A stretch of DNA of 64,000 bases from the NCBI GenBank assembly GCA_030066685.1, contig JASJBF010000031.1:62001-126000 (forward strand). Direction: 5' to 3'. Numbering within the stretch: the stretch's first letter is position 1; the number at the start of each line of letters is the position of its first letter. Source of the DNA: Kiloniellales bacterium (GTDB taxonomy: Bacteria; Pseudomonadota; Alphaproteobacteria; Kiloniellales; JAKSBE01). This document shows, one piece after another, positions 53,130 to 61,453 of the stretch. Under the pieces are notes generated by a model, which saw only the letters and a list, made by a program, of their open reading frames with translations, was not told the origin of the DNA and did no database searches. A program made the translations under genes and the position numbers.

Positions 53130-54230
53130 ATGGCCAAGCCCCGCGTGACCATCGACCTCGGCAAGATCGAGCACAATGCCCGCACCGTAGTCGGGCTGTG
53201 CAGGAGCTATGGGATCGCGGTCACGGGCGTGACCAAGGGCGCCTGCGGTCATCCGGAGGTGGCGAGGGCCATGTTGCGGGGCGGCGTCGCCTCGATCGGG
53301 GAATCGCGATTGGAAAACGTCTCCCGGCTCAGAGCCGCCGGCATCGACGTTCCCATCATGCTGCTCCGCATTCCTTGGCTCTCGGGTGTCGAGGACATCG
53401 TGGATTCGGTCGATCTGAGCCTGAACTCGGAGCCCGCGGTCCTGGGCGCCCTGTCGCAGGCGGCCCAGGCGCGAGACCGTGTTCACGACGTGATCGTCAT
53501 GGTGGATCTCGGCGACCTCCGAGAAGGGGTATGGCCGGAGGATCTGCCCGACGTCGTCCGGGAGACCCTGGCTCTGCCCGGCCTTCGCTTGGTGGGACTC
53601 GGGGCCAGCCTTTCCTGCTTCAGCGGCGTTGTCCCCTCGGAGGAGAACATGAACCAGCTGGTTCGACTAGCGGGTCAGATCGAAACGGTCTTCGGGATCA
53701 GCTTTCAGTGGATCTCCGCCGGCAGCTCAAGCGCACTCGAACTCATCTCCGCGGGGCGGATGCCCGAGGCGATCAACCATGTCCGGATTGGCGAGGGCAT
53801 CCTGCTCGGTCGCGAGACGATCCGTCGCAGACCCTGGCCGGGAACCTTCCAGGACGCTTTCCTTCTGCAAGCCGAAGTTCTCGAGCTCAAGCGGAAGCCC
53901 TCAATGCCGATCGGAGAGCGGAGCGAAGATGCCTTCGGCGAGTTGCCGGAATTCGCGGACCGCGGCGACATCGACCGCGCGATCTTGAACGTCGGGCGGC
54001 AGGACGTGAGCGTCGAGGGCATGACGCCGGTCGACCGAGACGTCACCATCATCGGTGCCTCGAGCGGCTACGTGATCGCCGACGTGACTCGGACCAAAGG
54101 CCGTCTTCGCGTTGGGGACGAGCTGGCCTTTGATCTCAACTACGCAGCCCTGCTTGCAGCCATGACTTCGCCTTACGTGGAGAAAGAAACAATAGGGGCG
54201 AGGTCAGGCCGTCGGTCCCATGACCTGTGA
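53130..54230 (+). CDS. orr: Ornithine racemase (alanine racemase-like, PLP)
   Basis: 366 residues of the type III-fold racemase family. PLP lysine in VTGVTKGACGHPEVAR, then SIGESRLENVSRL, VMVDLGDLREGV and HVRIGEGILLGRETI. Converts L-ornithine to D-ornithine, the substrate of OraSE. It ends the operon 32 nt after oraE, completing the route from L-ornithine to acetyl-CoA and alanine. Confidence 0.92.
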   Translation: MAKPRVTIDLGKIEHNARTVVGLCRSYGIAVTGVTKGACGHPEVARAMLRGGVASIGESRLENVSRLRAAGIDVPIMLLRIPWLSGVEDIVDSVDLSLNSEPAVLGALSQAAQARDRVHDVIVMVDLGDLREGVWPEDLPDVVRETLALPGLRLVGLGASLSCFSGVVPSEENMNQLVRLAGQIETVFGISFQWISAGSSSALELISAGRMPEAINHVRIGEGILLGRETIRRRPWPGTFQDAFLLQAEVLELKRKPSMPIGERSEDAFGELPEFADRGDIDRAILNVGRQDVSVEGMTPVDRDVTIIGASSGYVIADVTRTKGRLRVGDELAFDLNYAALLAAMTSPYVEKETIGARSGRRSHDL

Positions 54231-54267
54231 CCCGCGGGCAAATTTCGAGCGGCGCAAAGGCGTGACC

Positions 54268-54281
54268 TTGAGCGAGATCAA
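54268..54281. promoter_or_regulatory. FNR/CRP-like box before the pcm gene
   Basis: TTGAGCGAGATCAA is TTGA-N6-TCAA inside the longer palindrome CTTGAGCGAGATCAAG, 67 bp before the pcm start. Confidence 0.5.
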
Positions 54282-54348
54282 GGCATCTTGATCCGGCTTC
54301 CTCAGTTTCTTTCCCAGGGCATTTGAGATCGATCAGGACCCCATTTCC

Positions 54349-55143
54349 ATGGGACGCAGGAGTAGACGCCTGCCATGTAGCGAGAGGTCGCCGGTGCGGA
54401 AGGGCCTCAGGCGGCTCCTTGGGCTGTTGGCCTGCTTGACGGTCACTGTCGGCCTACCGCCAGCGGCGGTTTCGGAGGCCGACGACGCTGCACGACGCGT
54501 CGACATGGTCCGGTTCATCGAATTGCAGGCTCGCTACGCGGGAGAGGCCCTGAAATCCAAGCGTTTCGACCCTCGAGTCCTGGAAGCGATGGGGCGCGTG
54601 CCGAGGCATCTCTTCGTCCCCGAGGATCTGCGGGACGCAGCCTATGCGGACCGGCCCCTTCCGATCGGGTATGGCCAGACGATCTCGCAGCCCTTCATGG
54701 TTGCCCTCATGGCGGAGCTGGTCGATCCCGGACCCCAGGACAAGGTGCTGGAAGTGGGAACCGGGTCCGGCTACCACGCTGCGGTCCTCGCCGAGCTTGT
54801 GGAGGTCGTCTGCTCCATCGAGATCATTCCGGAACTCGGCGAGACCGCAGCGCGGCGCCTGAAGGATCTTGACTACACGAACATCCGAACCCGGATCGGA
54901 GACGGCTACTACGGCTGGCCCGCTTGCGGCCCCTTTGATGGCATCGTCGTCACCGCGTCCGCGAGCCATGTGCCGCCGCCGCTGATCAAACAGCTCAAGC
55001 CGGGTGGCCGCATGGTCATTCCCGTTGGCAGCGCTTTCATCGTCCAGCATCTGATGTTGGTGGAGAAACGGCCAGACGGATCGGTAGTCACCCGGCAGTT
55101 GCTGCCCGTCCGTTTCGTACCCCTCCTGCGGGCAGCGCCGTGA
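54349..55143 (+). CDS. pcm: Protein-L-isoaspartate O-methyltransferase, probably exported
   Basis: 264 residues. Methylates isoaspartyl residues of damaged proteins using SAM. An N-terminal hydrophobic signal (LLGLLACLTVTVGLPPAAVS) precedes the family core: RVPRHLFVPEDLRDAAYAD, PIGYGQTISQPFMVALM, VLEVGTGSGYHAAVLAEL and PPPLIKQLKPGGRMVIPVG. The signal suggests a periplasmic form. The stop overlaps the next ATG (TGATG). Confidence 0.92.
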   Translation: MGRRSRRLPCSERSPVRKGLRRLLGLLACLTVTVGLPPAAVSEADDAARRVDMVRFIELQARYAGEALKSKRFDPRVLEAMGRVPRHLFVPEDLRDAAYADRPLPIGYGQTISQPFMVALMAELVDPGPQDKVLEVGTGSGYHAAVLAELVEVVCSIEIIPELGETAARRLKDLDYTNIRTRIGDGYYGWPACGPFDGIVVTASASHVPPPLIKQLKPGGRMVIPVGSAFIVQHLMLVEKRPDGSVVTRQLLPVRFVPLLRAAP

Positions 55144-57584
55144 TGCTCTTGGCCGTCTCTCTGGTCTCGGCAGGCGTGCTGGCGTTCGAGGTCCTGCTGA
55201 TGCGGCTCTTGGCGATCGTCCAGTGGCACCACTTCGCCTACATGGTGATCAGCATCGCCCTGCTCGGCTACGGCGCGAGCGGCACCTTCCTGTCATTAGC
55301 GCAGAAAGGCCTCAAGCGGCACTTCTCTCTTGCCTTCGCGGCCAACGCCATCCTGTTCGGGATCAGCGCGCCTGCGGCGTTTGCGGTTGCGCAGCGCTTG
55401 CCGTTCAACGCGCTCGAGATCGTCTGGGACCCCGGGCAGCTGCTCTACCTCCTCGCGCTCTATATGATTTTCCTCGTGCCCTTTTTTTTCGGTGCCAACT
55501 GCGTGGGCCTTGCCTTCACCACCTTCGGGCGGCGGATCGGCCGTATCTACCGCTATGACTTGATGGGTGCAGGTCTCGGCGCGGTCGGGGTGGTTGCCGC
55601 GCTCTTTCTCTTGGCTCCGGCCGATTGCCTGCGGTTGGTGAGCGGCCTCGGTCTGGCCGCGGGCGGCGTGGTTCTTCTCGCGAGGGCCAAGGCCCATCGG
55701 CGGGCCGCAGCCTACGGACTGCTGGCGCTCGCCGTCGTGTTTCCGTTCTCAATGCCGGAAGGCTGGATCCGGCCGAGGCTCTCCGAATACAAGGGACTGC
55801 GCATGGCGCTCGATGTTCCGGGGACGGAGGTGCTTACCGAACGTTCGAGCCCGCTTGGAGTGCTGTCGGTCGTCCGCAGCCCAACGATTCCCTTCCGCCA
55901 CGTGCCGGGGCTGAGCCTCGTCAATCCTCAGGAACCCCCGGATCAGCTGGGCGTCTTTACCGACGGGGACTCTCTCAGCGTTGTCACCGCCGTCGACAGC
56001 GGCTGGGATCGCCTCCGCTATCTCGGGTTCACGACTTCGGCGCTGCCCTATTATCTGGTGAAAGAGCCCTCCGTGCTCATCCTCGGCTCCGGGGGTGGTT
56101 CAGATGTCCTGCAGGCGTTGTATCACAGCGCGAAAAGCATCGATGCCGTGGAATTGAACCCGGACATGATCGATCTCGTCGCGCGAGAGCTTAGCAGCTT
56201 TGCCGGGCGGGTCTACGACCGACCTGGCGTGCGAGTGCACCTCGGCGAAGCGCGCGGCTTCGTGCGCCGGAGCCAAGCGCAGTGGGATGTGGTGCAGATT
56301 CCCCTGCTCGATTCCTTCGGGGCGGCAGCTGCGGGCGTCCAGGGTTTGAGCGAGAGCTATCTCTACACGGTCGAGGCCTTCAGGGAATACATCCGGCACC
56401 TGACGGCTGAGGGCATTCTTGCCATCACCCGCTGGCTCAAGTTACCGCCGCGCGACAGCCTGAGACTCTTCGCCACGGCCTTGGTCGCGCTCCGACAGGA
56501 AGCTACCGCCGAGCCGGCCAGGCATCTGGTGCTTATTCGCGGCCCGAACACGACGACGCTGCTTGTGGGGCGCAGCCCCTTCAACGAAGGGGATTTGGAT
56601 GCCATTCGGGCTTTCGCCGCCGAGCGCTCCTTCGACATTGCCTACGCAGCGAACCTTGCTCCAGCGGAGGCGAATCGTTTCAACATCCTGGATCGTGCCC
56701 ACTTCTTCGATGCTACGCGGGCCCTCGCCTCGGCGTCCGCCGAGGATTTCCTGCGGCAGTACAAGTTCGACGTCACGCCGACCACCGACGACCAGCCTTA
56801 CTTCTTTGACTTCTTCCGGTGGCATGCTTTGCCCGAGTTCCTCGAGCTCCGTACCCGCGGTGGGGCCGGGTTACTGGAATGGGGCTACCTGATCCTCACC
56901 GCGACATTGCTTCAGGCGGTTGCCCTGAGCGTCCTCTTGATCCTGTTACCCTTGTGGATCTGGAAAGGAAGGCCGGCTCGAGAGGGGCAGGGCAGGTCGA
57001 TCCTGGTCTATTTCCTGTGCCTTGGCCTGGGCTTCCTTTGCGTCGAGATCGCCTTCATTCAGCGCTTCATCGTGTTCCTGAGCCATCCGCTCTATGCCAT
57101 TTCCGTCGTGCTTTCCACGTTTCTGGTTTTCGCCGGTCTCGGCAGTGGCTACGCGGGGCGCTTGGCACATCGAATGCGTGAGCGTCAGGGGGCCTCGCGC
57201 TTTTCGGTGCGGCTCTCGGGGATCGACCTTGCGGTCGTCGCGATTTCCGGTCTCGCCCTCGTCTACCTCGTGTCTCTGCCCGTCCTCTTCGAATGGCTCA
57301 TCGGCTGGCCGGATGGCGCCAAGGTTGCGGTCTCCGTGGCGGTCATCGCGCCCCTGGCTTTCTTCATGGGCCTGCCGTTCCCCCTCGGACTTTCGGCAGT
57401 TTCCGCAAAGGTTCCCGATCTCGTGCCTTGGGCTTGGGGCATAAACGGTTGTGCGTCCGTCATAAGTGCCGTGCTGGCAACAATACTGGCCATACACTTT
57501 GGCTTCACTGCGGTCGTCGTCCTCGCCGTCGTCGCCTATGTGGTGGCGGCTCTGTTCTCTCGACAATTCGAACCGCACAGCTAG
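55143..57584 (+). CDS. Membrane-embedded spermidine-synthase-like protein
   Basis: About 813 residues. Six or seven N-terminal membrane helices, a cytoplasmic Rossmann domain resembling spermine/spermidine synthase (VLILGSGGGSDVLQAL, IDAVELNPDMIDLV, SESYLYTVEAFREYI) and six or so C-terminal helices. The aminopropyl-donor residues of true spermidine synthase are not obvious, and the substrate is unknown. Coupled to pcm. The IS481 element is inserted right at its stop codon without changing the protein. Confidence 0.85.
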   Translation: MLLAVSLVSAGVLAFEVLLMRLLAIVQWHHFAYMVISIALLGYGASGTFLSLAQKGLKRHFSLAFAANAILFGISAPAAFAVAQRLPFNALEIVWDPGQLLYLLALYMIFLVPFFFGANCVGLAFTTFGRRIGRIYRYDLMGAGLGAVGVVAALFLLAPADCLRLVSGLGLAAGGVVLLARAKAHRRAAAYGLLALAVVFPFSMPEGWIRPRLSEYKGLRMALDVPGTEVLTERSSPLGVLSVVRSPTIPFRHVPGLSLVNPQEPPDQLGVFTDGDSLSVVTAVDSGWDRLRYLGFTTSALPYYLVKEPSVLILGSGGGSDVLQALYHSAKSIDAVELNPDMIDLVARELSSFAGRVYDRPGVRVHLGEARGFVRRSQAQWDVVQIPLLDSFGAAAAGVQGLSESYLYTVEAFREYIRHLTAEGILAITRWLKLPPRDSLRLFATALVALRQEATAEPARHLVLIRGPNTTTLLVGRSPFNEGDLDAIRAFAAERSFDIAYAANLAPAEANRFNILDRAHFFDATRALASASAEDFLRQYKFDVTPTTDDQPYFFDFFRWHALPEFLELRTRGGAGLLEWGYLILTATLLQAVALSVLLILLPLWIWKGRPAREGQGRSILVYFLCLGLGFLCVEIAFIQRFIVFLSHPLYAISVVLSTFLVFAGLGSGYAGRLAHRMRERQGASRFSVRLSGIDLAVVAISGLALVYLVSLPVLFEWLIGWPDGAKVAVSVAVIAPLAFFMGLPFPLGLSAVSAKVPDLVPWAWGINGCASVISAVLATILAIHFGFTAVVVLAVVAYVVAALFSRQFEPHS

Positions 57585-58537
57585 CTGTGGAGCCTCAACA
57601 GGTTGTCCTCGGATAGATTGAGTCTGCTGATAGGCGTGTTGGCCTTCAAGCTACCATGTGGCCTGTGCCAGTTGTAGCGATGGAGGAAGATGGGCAGGTC
57701 TTTGGCGCGTTGAACTGAGGTTTGATAGGCGCGGGCGTAGGCCCACTCGCGCAGCGCGGTTTGGATGAAGCGCTCGGCCTTTCCGTTGGTCTTGGGTGTG
57801 TAGGGCCGGGTTCGGATGTGCCTGAGCTTGAGCTGCTTGCAGGCTTTGGCGAAGTCTTCCGATCGATAGCAAGAGCCGTTGTCAGTCATGACGCGCTCCA
57901 CGGTGACGCCGAGGCTCTGGTAGTAGGCGACGGCGGCCTCGAGGAAGGCGGTGGCGCTTTGCTTTCTCTCGTCGGGCAGGATCTGGGAGAAGGCGATGCG
58001 GGAGTGGTCGTCGACGCAGACATGGACATACTCCCAGCCGACGCCGCGGGTGCTGCTCTGGCCCTTGCGCTTGCCGGTGATGCGGTGTCCGGTGCGGCTG
58101 AACTTGCCGAGCTTCTTGATATCGATGTGTAGGATCTCGCCAGGGTATTTGCGTTCGTAGCGGCACACCGGCTCGGCCGGCTCCAGGGCCTTCAGGGTAT
58201 TCAGGCCGAGGCGGCGTAGGACGCGGCTGACGGTGGCCGGCGAGACCCCAAGCTCGGTGGCGATCTGCTGTCCGGTTTGGCGCTCACGGCGCAAGGCCTC
58301 GATCCGCTTGACGACCAGCGCCGGGGTCGGGTTGTGCAGCTTGTGCGGTCTGGAAGAGCGGTCCTGCAAGCCTTTGGGCCCTTCCTCCTGGAAGCGCTCG
58401 ACCCACTTGCGGACGGTCTTGGGGCAGACGCCAAAGGCCCTGGCCACGGCCGTTCGGCTCTGCCCCTCTTCAAGCACCCGGCGGACCAGCTCGGCTCGAC
58501 TGTGCGGCGTCAGGCGTGCATTCTTGTGGATGTCCAT
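57581..58537 (-). CDS. IS481-family transposase
   Basis: 318 residues. Two N-terminal helix-turn-helix regions (RTAVARAFGVCPKTVRKW, QIATELGVSPATVSRVLRRL) and an integrase core with D139 (GEILHIDIKKL), D219 (VMTDNGSCYRS) and E255 (TNGKAERF). Intact, with CCAAGGAGAACC before the ATG. Its stop codon TAG is formed by the duplicated target CTAG, outside the element itself. Confidence 0.95.
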   Translation of the reverse strand: MDIHKNARLTPHSRAELVRRVLEEGQSRTAVARAFGVCPKTVRKWVERFQEEGPKGLQDRSSRPHKLHNPTPALVVKRIEALRRERQTGQQIATELGVSPATVSRVLRRLGLNTLKALEPAEPVCRYERKYPGEILHIDIKKLGKFSRTGHRITGKRKGQSSTRGVGWEYVHVCVDDHSRIAFSQILPDERKQSATAFLEAAVAYYQSLGVTVERVMTDNGSCYRSEDFAKACKQLKLRHIRTRPYTPKTNGKAERFIQTALREWAYARAYQTSVQRAKDLPIFLHRYNWHRPHGSLKANTPISRLNLSEDNLLRLHS

Positions 58538-58620
58538 TCGGTTCTCCTTGGAAACAGATGCTTCAGCAACATCAGCTTCCTCGGTCGGGGCCGAATGGAC
58601 AACCTGTTGAGAGATCACAG
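57585..58620. mobile_element. IS481-family insertion sequence, 1036 bp
   Basis: Imperfect terminal inverted repeats: the left end reads CTGTGGAGCCTCAACAGG and the right end reverse-complements to CTGTGATCTCTCAACAGG, both continuing TTGTCC. The 4-bp target duplication CTAG flanks it at 57581-57584 and 58621-58624. Removing the element restores a continuous sequence in which the upstream gene ends at the same TAG. Confidence 0.93.
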
Positions 58621-58624
58621 CTAG

Positions 58625-58813
58625 CAAGCCGATAAAGGGATCGAGGACGCCATGAAGAGTCGGCTGTCGAGGCTTGCAGCCTGCCGGTGCTTTGTGACGC
58701 AGATCAAGGACGCTTTCGAGCGGGGTTGATCTCATAGCTGATCGGGCCGCCAGGACGTCGGCTGGCTCTGTGACCAAGTGTGAGACCCGCATATCCCAGA
58801 GTGTCATCCAACC
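58625..58813. other. Intergenic between IS481 element and DUF465 gene
   Basis: 189 bp, non-coding, holding the FNR-like box at 58694-58707. Confidence 0.4.
58694..58707. promoter_or_regulatory. FNR/FixK-like box before the DUF465 gene
   Basis: GTGACGCAGATCAA is identical over all fourteen bases to the box at 29534-29547. It lies 106 bp before the DUF465 start. Confidence 0.5.
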
Positions 58814-59056
58814 ATGGCTGAGCTGCACGCGGCGTTGATTCGTCAGTTTCCGGAGTACAAGACGCAGATCGAGGCCTTGATCGCCAGTGATCCGGACTTC
58901 GAGGACATCGCGCGTGACTACCAGCGTCTGCGCGAAGAGATACATGCGCTAGAAGCTTCGGGCGATGTCGGACCCGACTACACGAACCTCTGCAATCGAC
59001 GGGATTCCTTGCAGGAAGAGCTCGTCATCAAGATGCAGGAAGGCACCGGCGGCTAG
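58814..59056 (+). CDS. YdcH/DUF465-type small coiled-coil protein
   Basis: 80 residues, helical throughout: LHAALIRQFPEYKTQIEALI, DFEDIARDYQRLREEIHALE and RDSLQEELVIKMQEGTGG. Resembles DUF465 proteins, of unknown function. Its stop codon TAG is the first TAG of palindromic repeat C. Confidence 0.75.
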   Translation: MAELHAALIRQFPEYKTQIEALIASDPDFEDIARDYQRLREEIHALEASGDVGPDYTNLCNRRDSLQEELVIKMQEGTGG

Positions 59057-59179
59057 CGCACTTCCCGATCAGACGCGTTCGCGTCTGGCCGGGAGTCGTG
59101 CGCTATCGCTCTGAAGGTAGGGCATTACATCCGGCCAGATGGATCGCGAAGCGATTCCATCTGATCGGATAATGCCCTA
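59054..59179. repeat. Bipartite palindromic repeat, copy C (diverged)
   Basis: Two hairpins with a 12-nt spacer: 59054-59105 (TAGCGCAC...GTGCGCTA, inner AGACGCG/CGCGTCT) and 59118-59179 (TAGGGCATTA...TAATGCCCTA, inner stem around GATGGATCGC). The bases differ from copies A and B, but the two-hairpin layout, spacer length and outer CTAG ends are the same. Overlaps the stop of the DUF465 gene. Confidence 0.7.
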
Positions 59180-59246
59180 GGTGAACCCGCTGTGAAATAG
59201 CGGGAAGACTCCGTCGCTTTATCCGGTCGGTCTGAGGAGCTTGGCT

Positions 59247-59498
59247 ATGGTCGAAGACAACGTGGTGGTCATGGACGGGCCGGGCCCGTTCTACTTCGGA
59301 AGGCTGGAAGGTCCGTTCAGATTGCTCCACGCGGAGAAGGCCGATGCCGTCGCTATCGAGGGTCGGATGGAGGTGAACGAGACGGGAAGACGCGCCGTGG
59401 TTCGCCTGCCGCTGGCAGACGAGGACGCGATGCGTCTGCTCCAGCTCCTGAGGGACCTGCAGGAAAACAGACATCTGCCCATTCCGAAGGATCCTTAG
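59247..59498 (+). CDS. Hypothetical small protein
   Basis: 83 residues from ATG 59247 (TTG 59241 also possible). Reads VVVMDGPGPFYFGRLEGPF and VVRLPLADEDAMRLLQLLRD. Compact and soluble with no known motif. CTGAGGAGC upstream is a fair ribosome site. Confidence 0.6.
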   Translation: MVEDNVVVMDGPGPFYFGRLEGPFRLLHAEKADAVAIEGRMEVNETGRRAVVRLPLADEDAMRLLQLLRDLQENRHLPIPKDP

Positions 59499-59606
59499 CT
59501 CAATCGTGTTGGTCAATGCGCGGAAATCGGCCCGGGAAGACAAGAGGAGCGCCGAGGCGACGGTGGTTCCCAAGATCGCTGGCCCAGCCGCCTTCGCACC
59601 TTCGCT

Positions 59607-60326
59607 TCAAGCCGAACCCGCCTGCAGCAGAGCGACGGCTCGCGCGGTTTGAGCACAGTCCCTGCAGCCTCGGCGTGCCGGCGGCGGCGTCGGCAGGTCA
59701 TGGATCTCCCTCGCCGCAATGAGCAGCCTCGGCACCAGGTCTCGCTGGATCGGCACGAACTCGATGTGCGGCGTGAAGGCCATGGCGAAGCCACCAGAGC
59801 GGTGATTCGCCGTATCGCTGGCGTCCTCTTGCGCGGTGCGCGGCTGCATGTAGACCAGGGCCAGCCGCGTGACCGGCCCATAGCCGGTCCGCTCGGCGAT
59901 CCAGGCATAGGCGTTCAGTTGACCTTCGTAAAGCGGCCGAAGAGCGTCCTGGCCCCTGGTATACCTCGAGGTCTTGTAATCGACGATGAGGTGAGAGCCG
60001 TCGGCGTTCAGGAGGATCGCGTCCGGAGCTCCCGTCAGATGAAAATCGGTTTCAGGCTCGTCGACGCAGAACGTCTGATAGGAGGGCGCGGGCCGGTATC
60101 CGGAAACGTCGCCCAGCTCTGAGAGCCACTTGGGCAGGCCGTCGTGATCGAGGAAATGCTGGACGACACGCTTCGTGTAGGCATCGATCGAGCTGAAGAT
60201 TCCGGGGAATATCTGATACGGCAGGCGATATTCGAGACGCAGCTTGAGCCAGATACAGCGAGGGCAATAGGCGACCTGGTTGAGCTCGCCGAGGTGCTTT
60301 CCCGATATCCTGAATCGTCTGGGCAT
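59607..60326 (-). CDS. PD-(D/E)XK nuclease, Cas4/RecB-like, with four cysteines
   Basis: 239 residues. Catalytic core: D102 in LTGAPDAILLN and D116-x-K118 in LIVDYKTSRYTRG, with a Gln in EGQLNAYAW. Cysteine pairs C21/C24 (YCPRCIWLK) and C221/C224 (GCRDCAQ) at the two ends could hold an iron-sulfur cluster, as in Cas4 and AddB. No CRISPR array or cas gene is present, so it is a solitary exonuclease-like protein. Confidence 0.8.
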   Translation of the reverse strand: MPRRFRISGKHLGELNQVAYCPRCIWLKLRLEYRLPYQIFPGIFSSIDAYTKRVVQHFLDHDGLPKWLSELGDVSGYRPAPSYQTFCVDEPETDFHLTGAPDAILLNADGSHLIVDYKTSRYTRGQDALRPLYEGQLNAYAWIAERTGYGPVTRLALVYMQPRTAQEDASDTANHRSGGFAMAFTPHIEFVPIQRDLVPRLLIAAREIHDLPTPPPARRGCRDCAQTARAVALLQAGSA

Positions 60327-60435
60327 TTGCCGCCATCCTCATGCCATATCCCGCTGCGTTCTCGACTCTGCCGGGCTCCAGACCTGACCCAGGGAGGCCG
60401 ACGGCGCCCGGTCCTTCGGCCTCGGGGTCGCGACG

Positions 60436-61275
60436 CTATTCCTTCAGGTGAGTCCGCAGGAAGCTGTCGAGACCATCTGTATACAAGCGGCCGCTGACGA
60501 AGAAGCCGTCGTTGTGGCCGCCGCGGATTTCCAGGAACCGCTTCGGCTCGCTGGCGGCCGCGAAGACACCGCGGCCGTGTCGGATGGCGATGATCTCGTC
60601 GTCACGGCTGTGCACGACCAAGACCGGACAGGTCACGGACTTCAGGTATTCATCCGCGCTGTAGCGCGATCGTGCCAACCAGCGGGCGGGGAATATCGGA
60701 TAGAGACTTTGCGCGAGATCGGGCACCGAGGTGAAGGCCGACTCCATGATCAAGGCGCCCGGTTGGTGTCGTGCTGCGAGCCAGGCGGCGACCGCCGCCC
60801 CGAGTGAGCGCCCGAAGAGCACGACCTCTTCCCGGCGGACGTTTCGCTCTTCGGTCAAATAGCGCCAGACGGCCTCCGCGTCGCGATAGATGCCCGGCTC
60901 CGAGATCGTGCCTTCGCTTCGGCCATAGCCGCGATAGTCGAAGATGAGGACGGCAAGACCCAGGTCATGAAATATCTTCAAGGACTCGAGCCTATGCGAG
61001 ATATTGCCTGCGTTGCCGTGGAAGAAGAGCAGGACGCCTCGTCTCTGCGGCGCGGGCAGGAACCAGCCGTCCAGCTTGATCCCGTTCTCCGCGCGGATCT
61101 CGACCGGCTCGTAGATCAGGCCGATGCGATCGGGCGTCGCGAAAATCTGGCGGGAGGGAAAATAGAGCAGCCGCGATTGCGAGAAGAACAGCAAACTTGC
61201 CAGGCCGACGTAGATCACGCCGACGACTAGAAGGAAGGACAAGATGCTCGTCATCCAGGAACCTGAGGACGTCAT
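60436..61275 (-). CDS. Membrane-anchored alpha/beta hydrolase (ABHD13/BEM46-like)
   Basis: 279 residues. One N-terminal membrane helix (ILSFLLVVGVIYVGLASLLF), then LLFFHGNAGNISHRLE, FDYRGYGRSEG, nucleophile LFGRSLGAAVAAWLA (Ser of GRSLG), acid in VVHSRDDEIIAI and histidine in IRGGHNDGFF. Substrate unknown. Confidence 0.9.
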   Translation of the reverse strand: MTSSGSWMTSILSFLLVVGVIYVGLASLLFFSQSRLLYFPSRQIFATPDRIGLIYEPVEIRAENGIKLDGWFLPAPQRRGVLLFFHGNAGNISHRLESLKIFHDLGLAVLIFDYRGYGRSEGTISEPGIYRDAEAVWRYLTEERNVRREEVVLFGRSLGAAVAAWLAARHQPGALIMESAFTSVPDLAQSLYPIFPARWLARSRYSADEYLKSVTCPVLVVHSRDDEIIAIRHGRGVFAAASEPKRFLEIRGGHNDGFFVSGRLYTDGLDSFLRTHLKE

Positions 61276-61453
61276 GGTCTTTGAAAAGGCTCTTCAAGAA
61301 CTCGACTGGACGATCCACGGAAACCATGAACCGGTAGGGAAACCACTAGCGAGTCAGCTCTCCTCGAGACGGTGATTGGCACAGTTCGGACTTTGCCGCA
61401 CGCTGTCGTTGCAGGGCCGACAGAGACCACTTCGGTGTCCGGCAGTGTGAACG

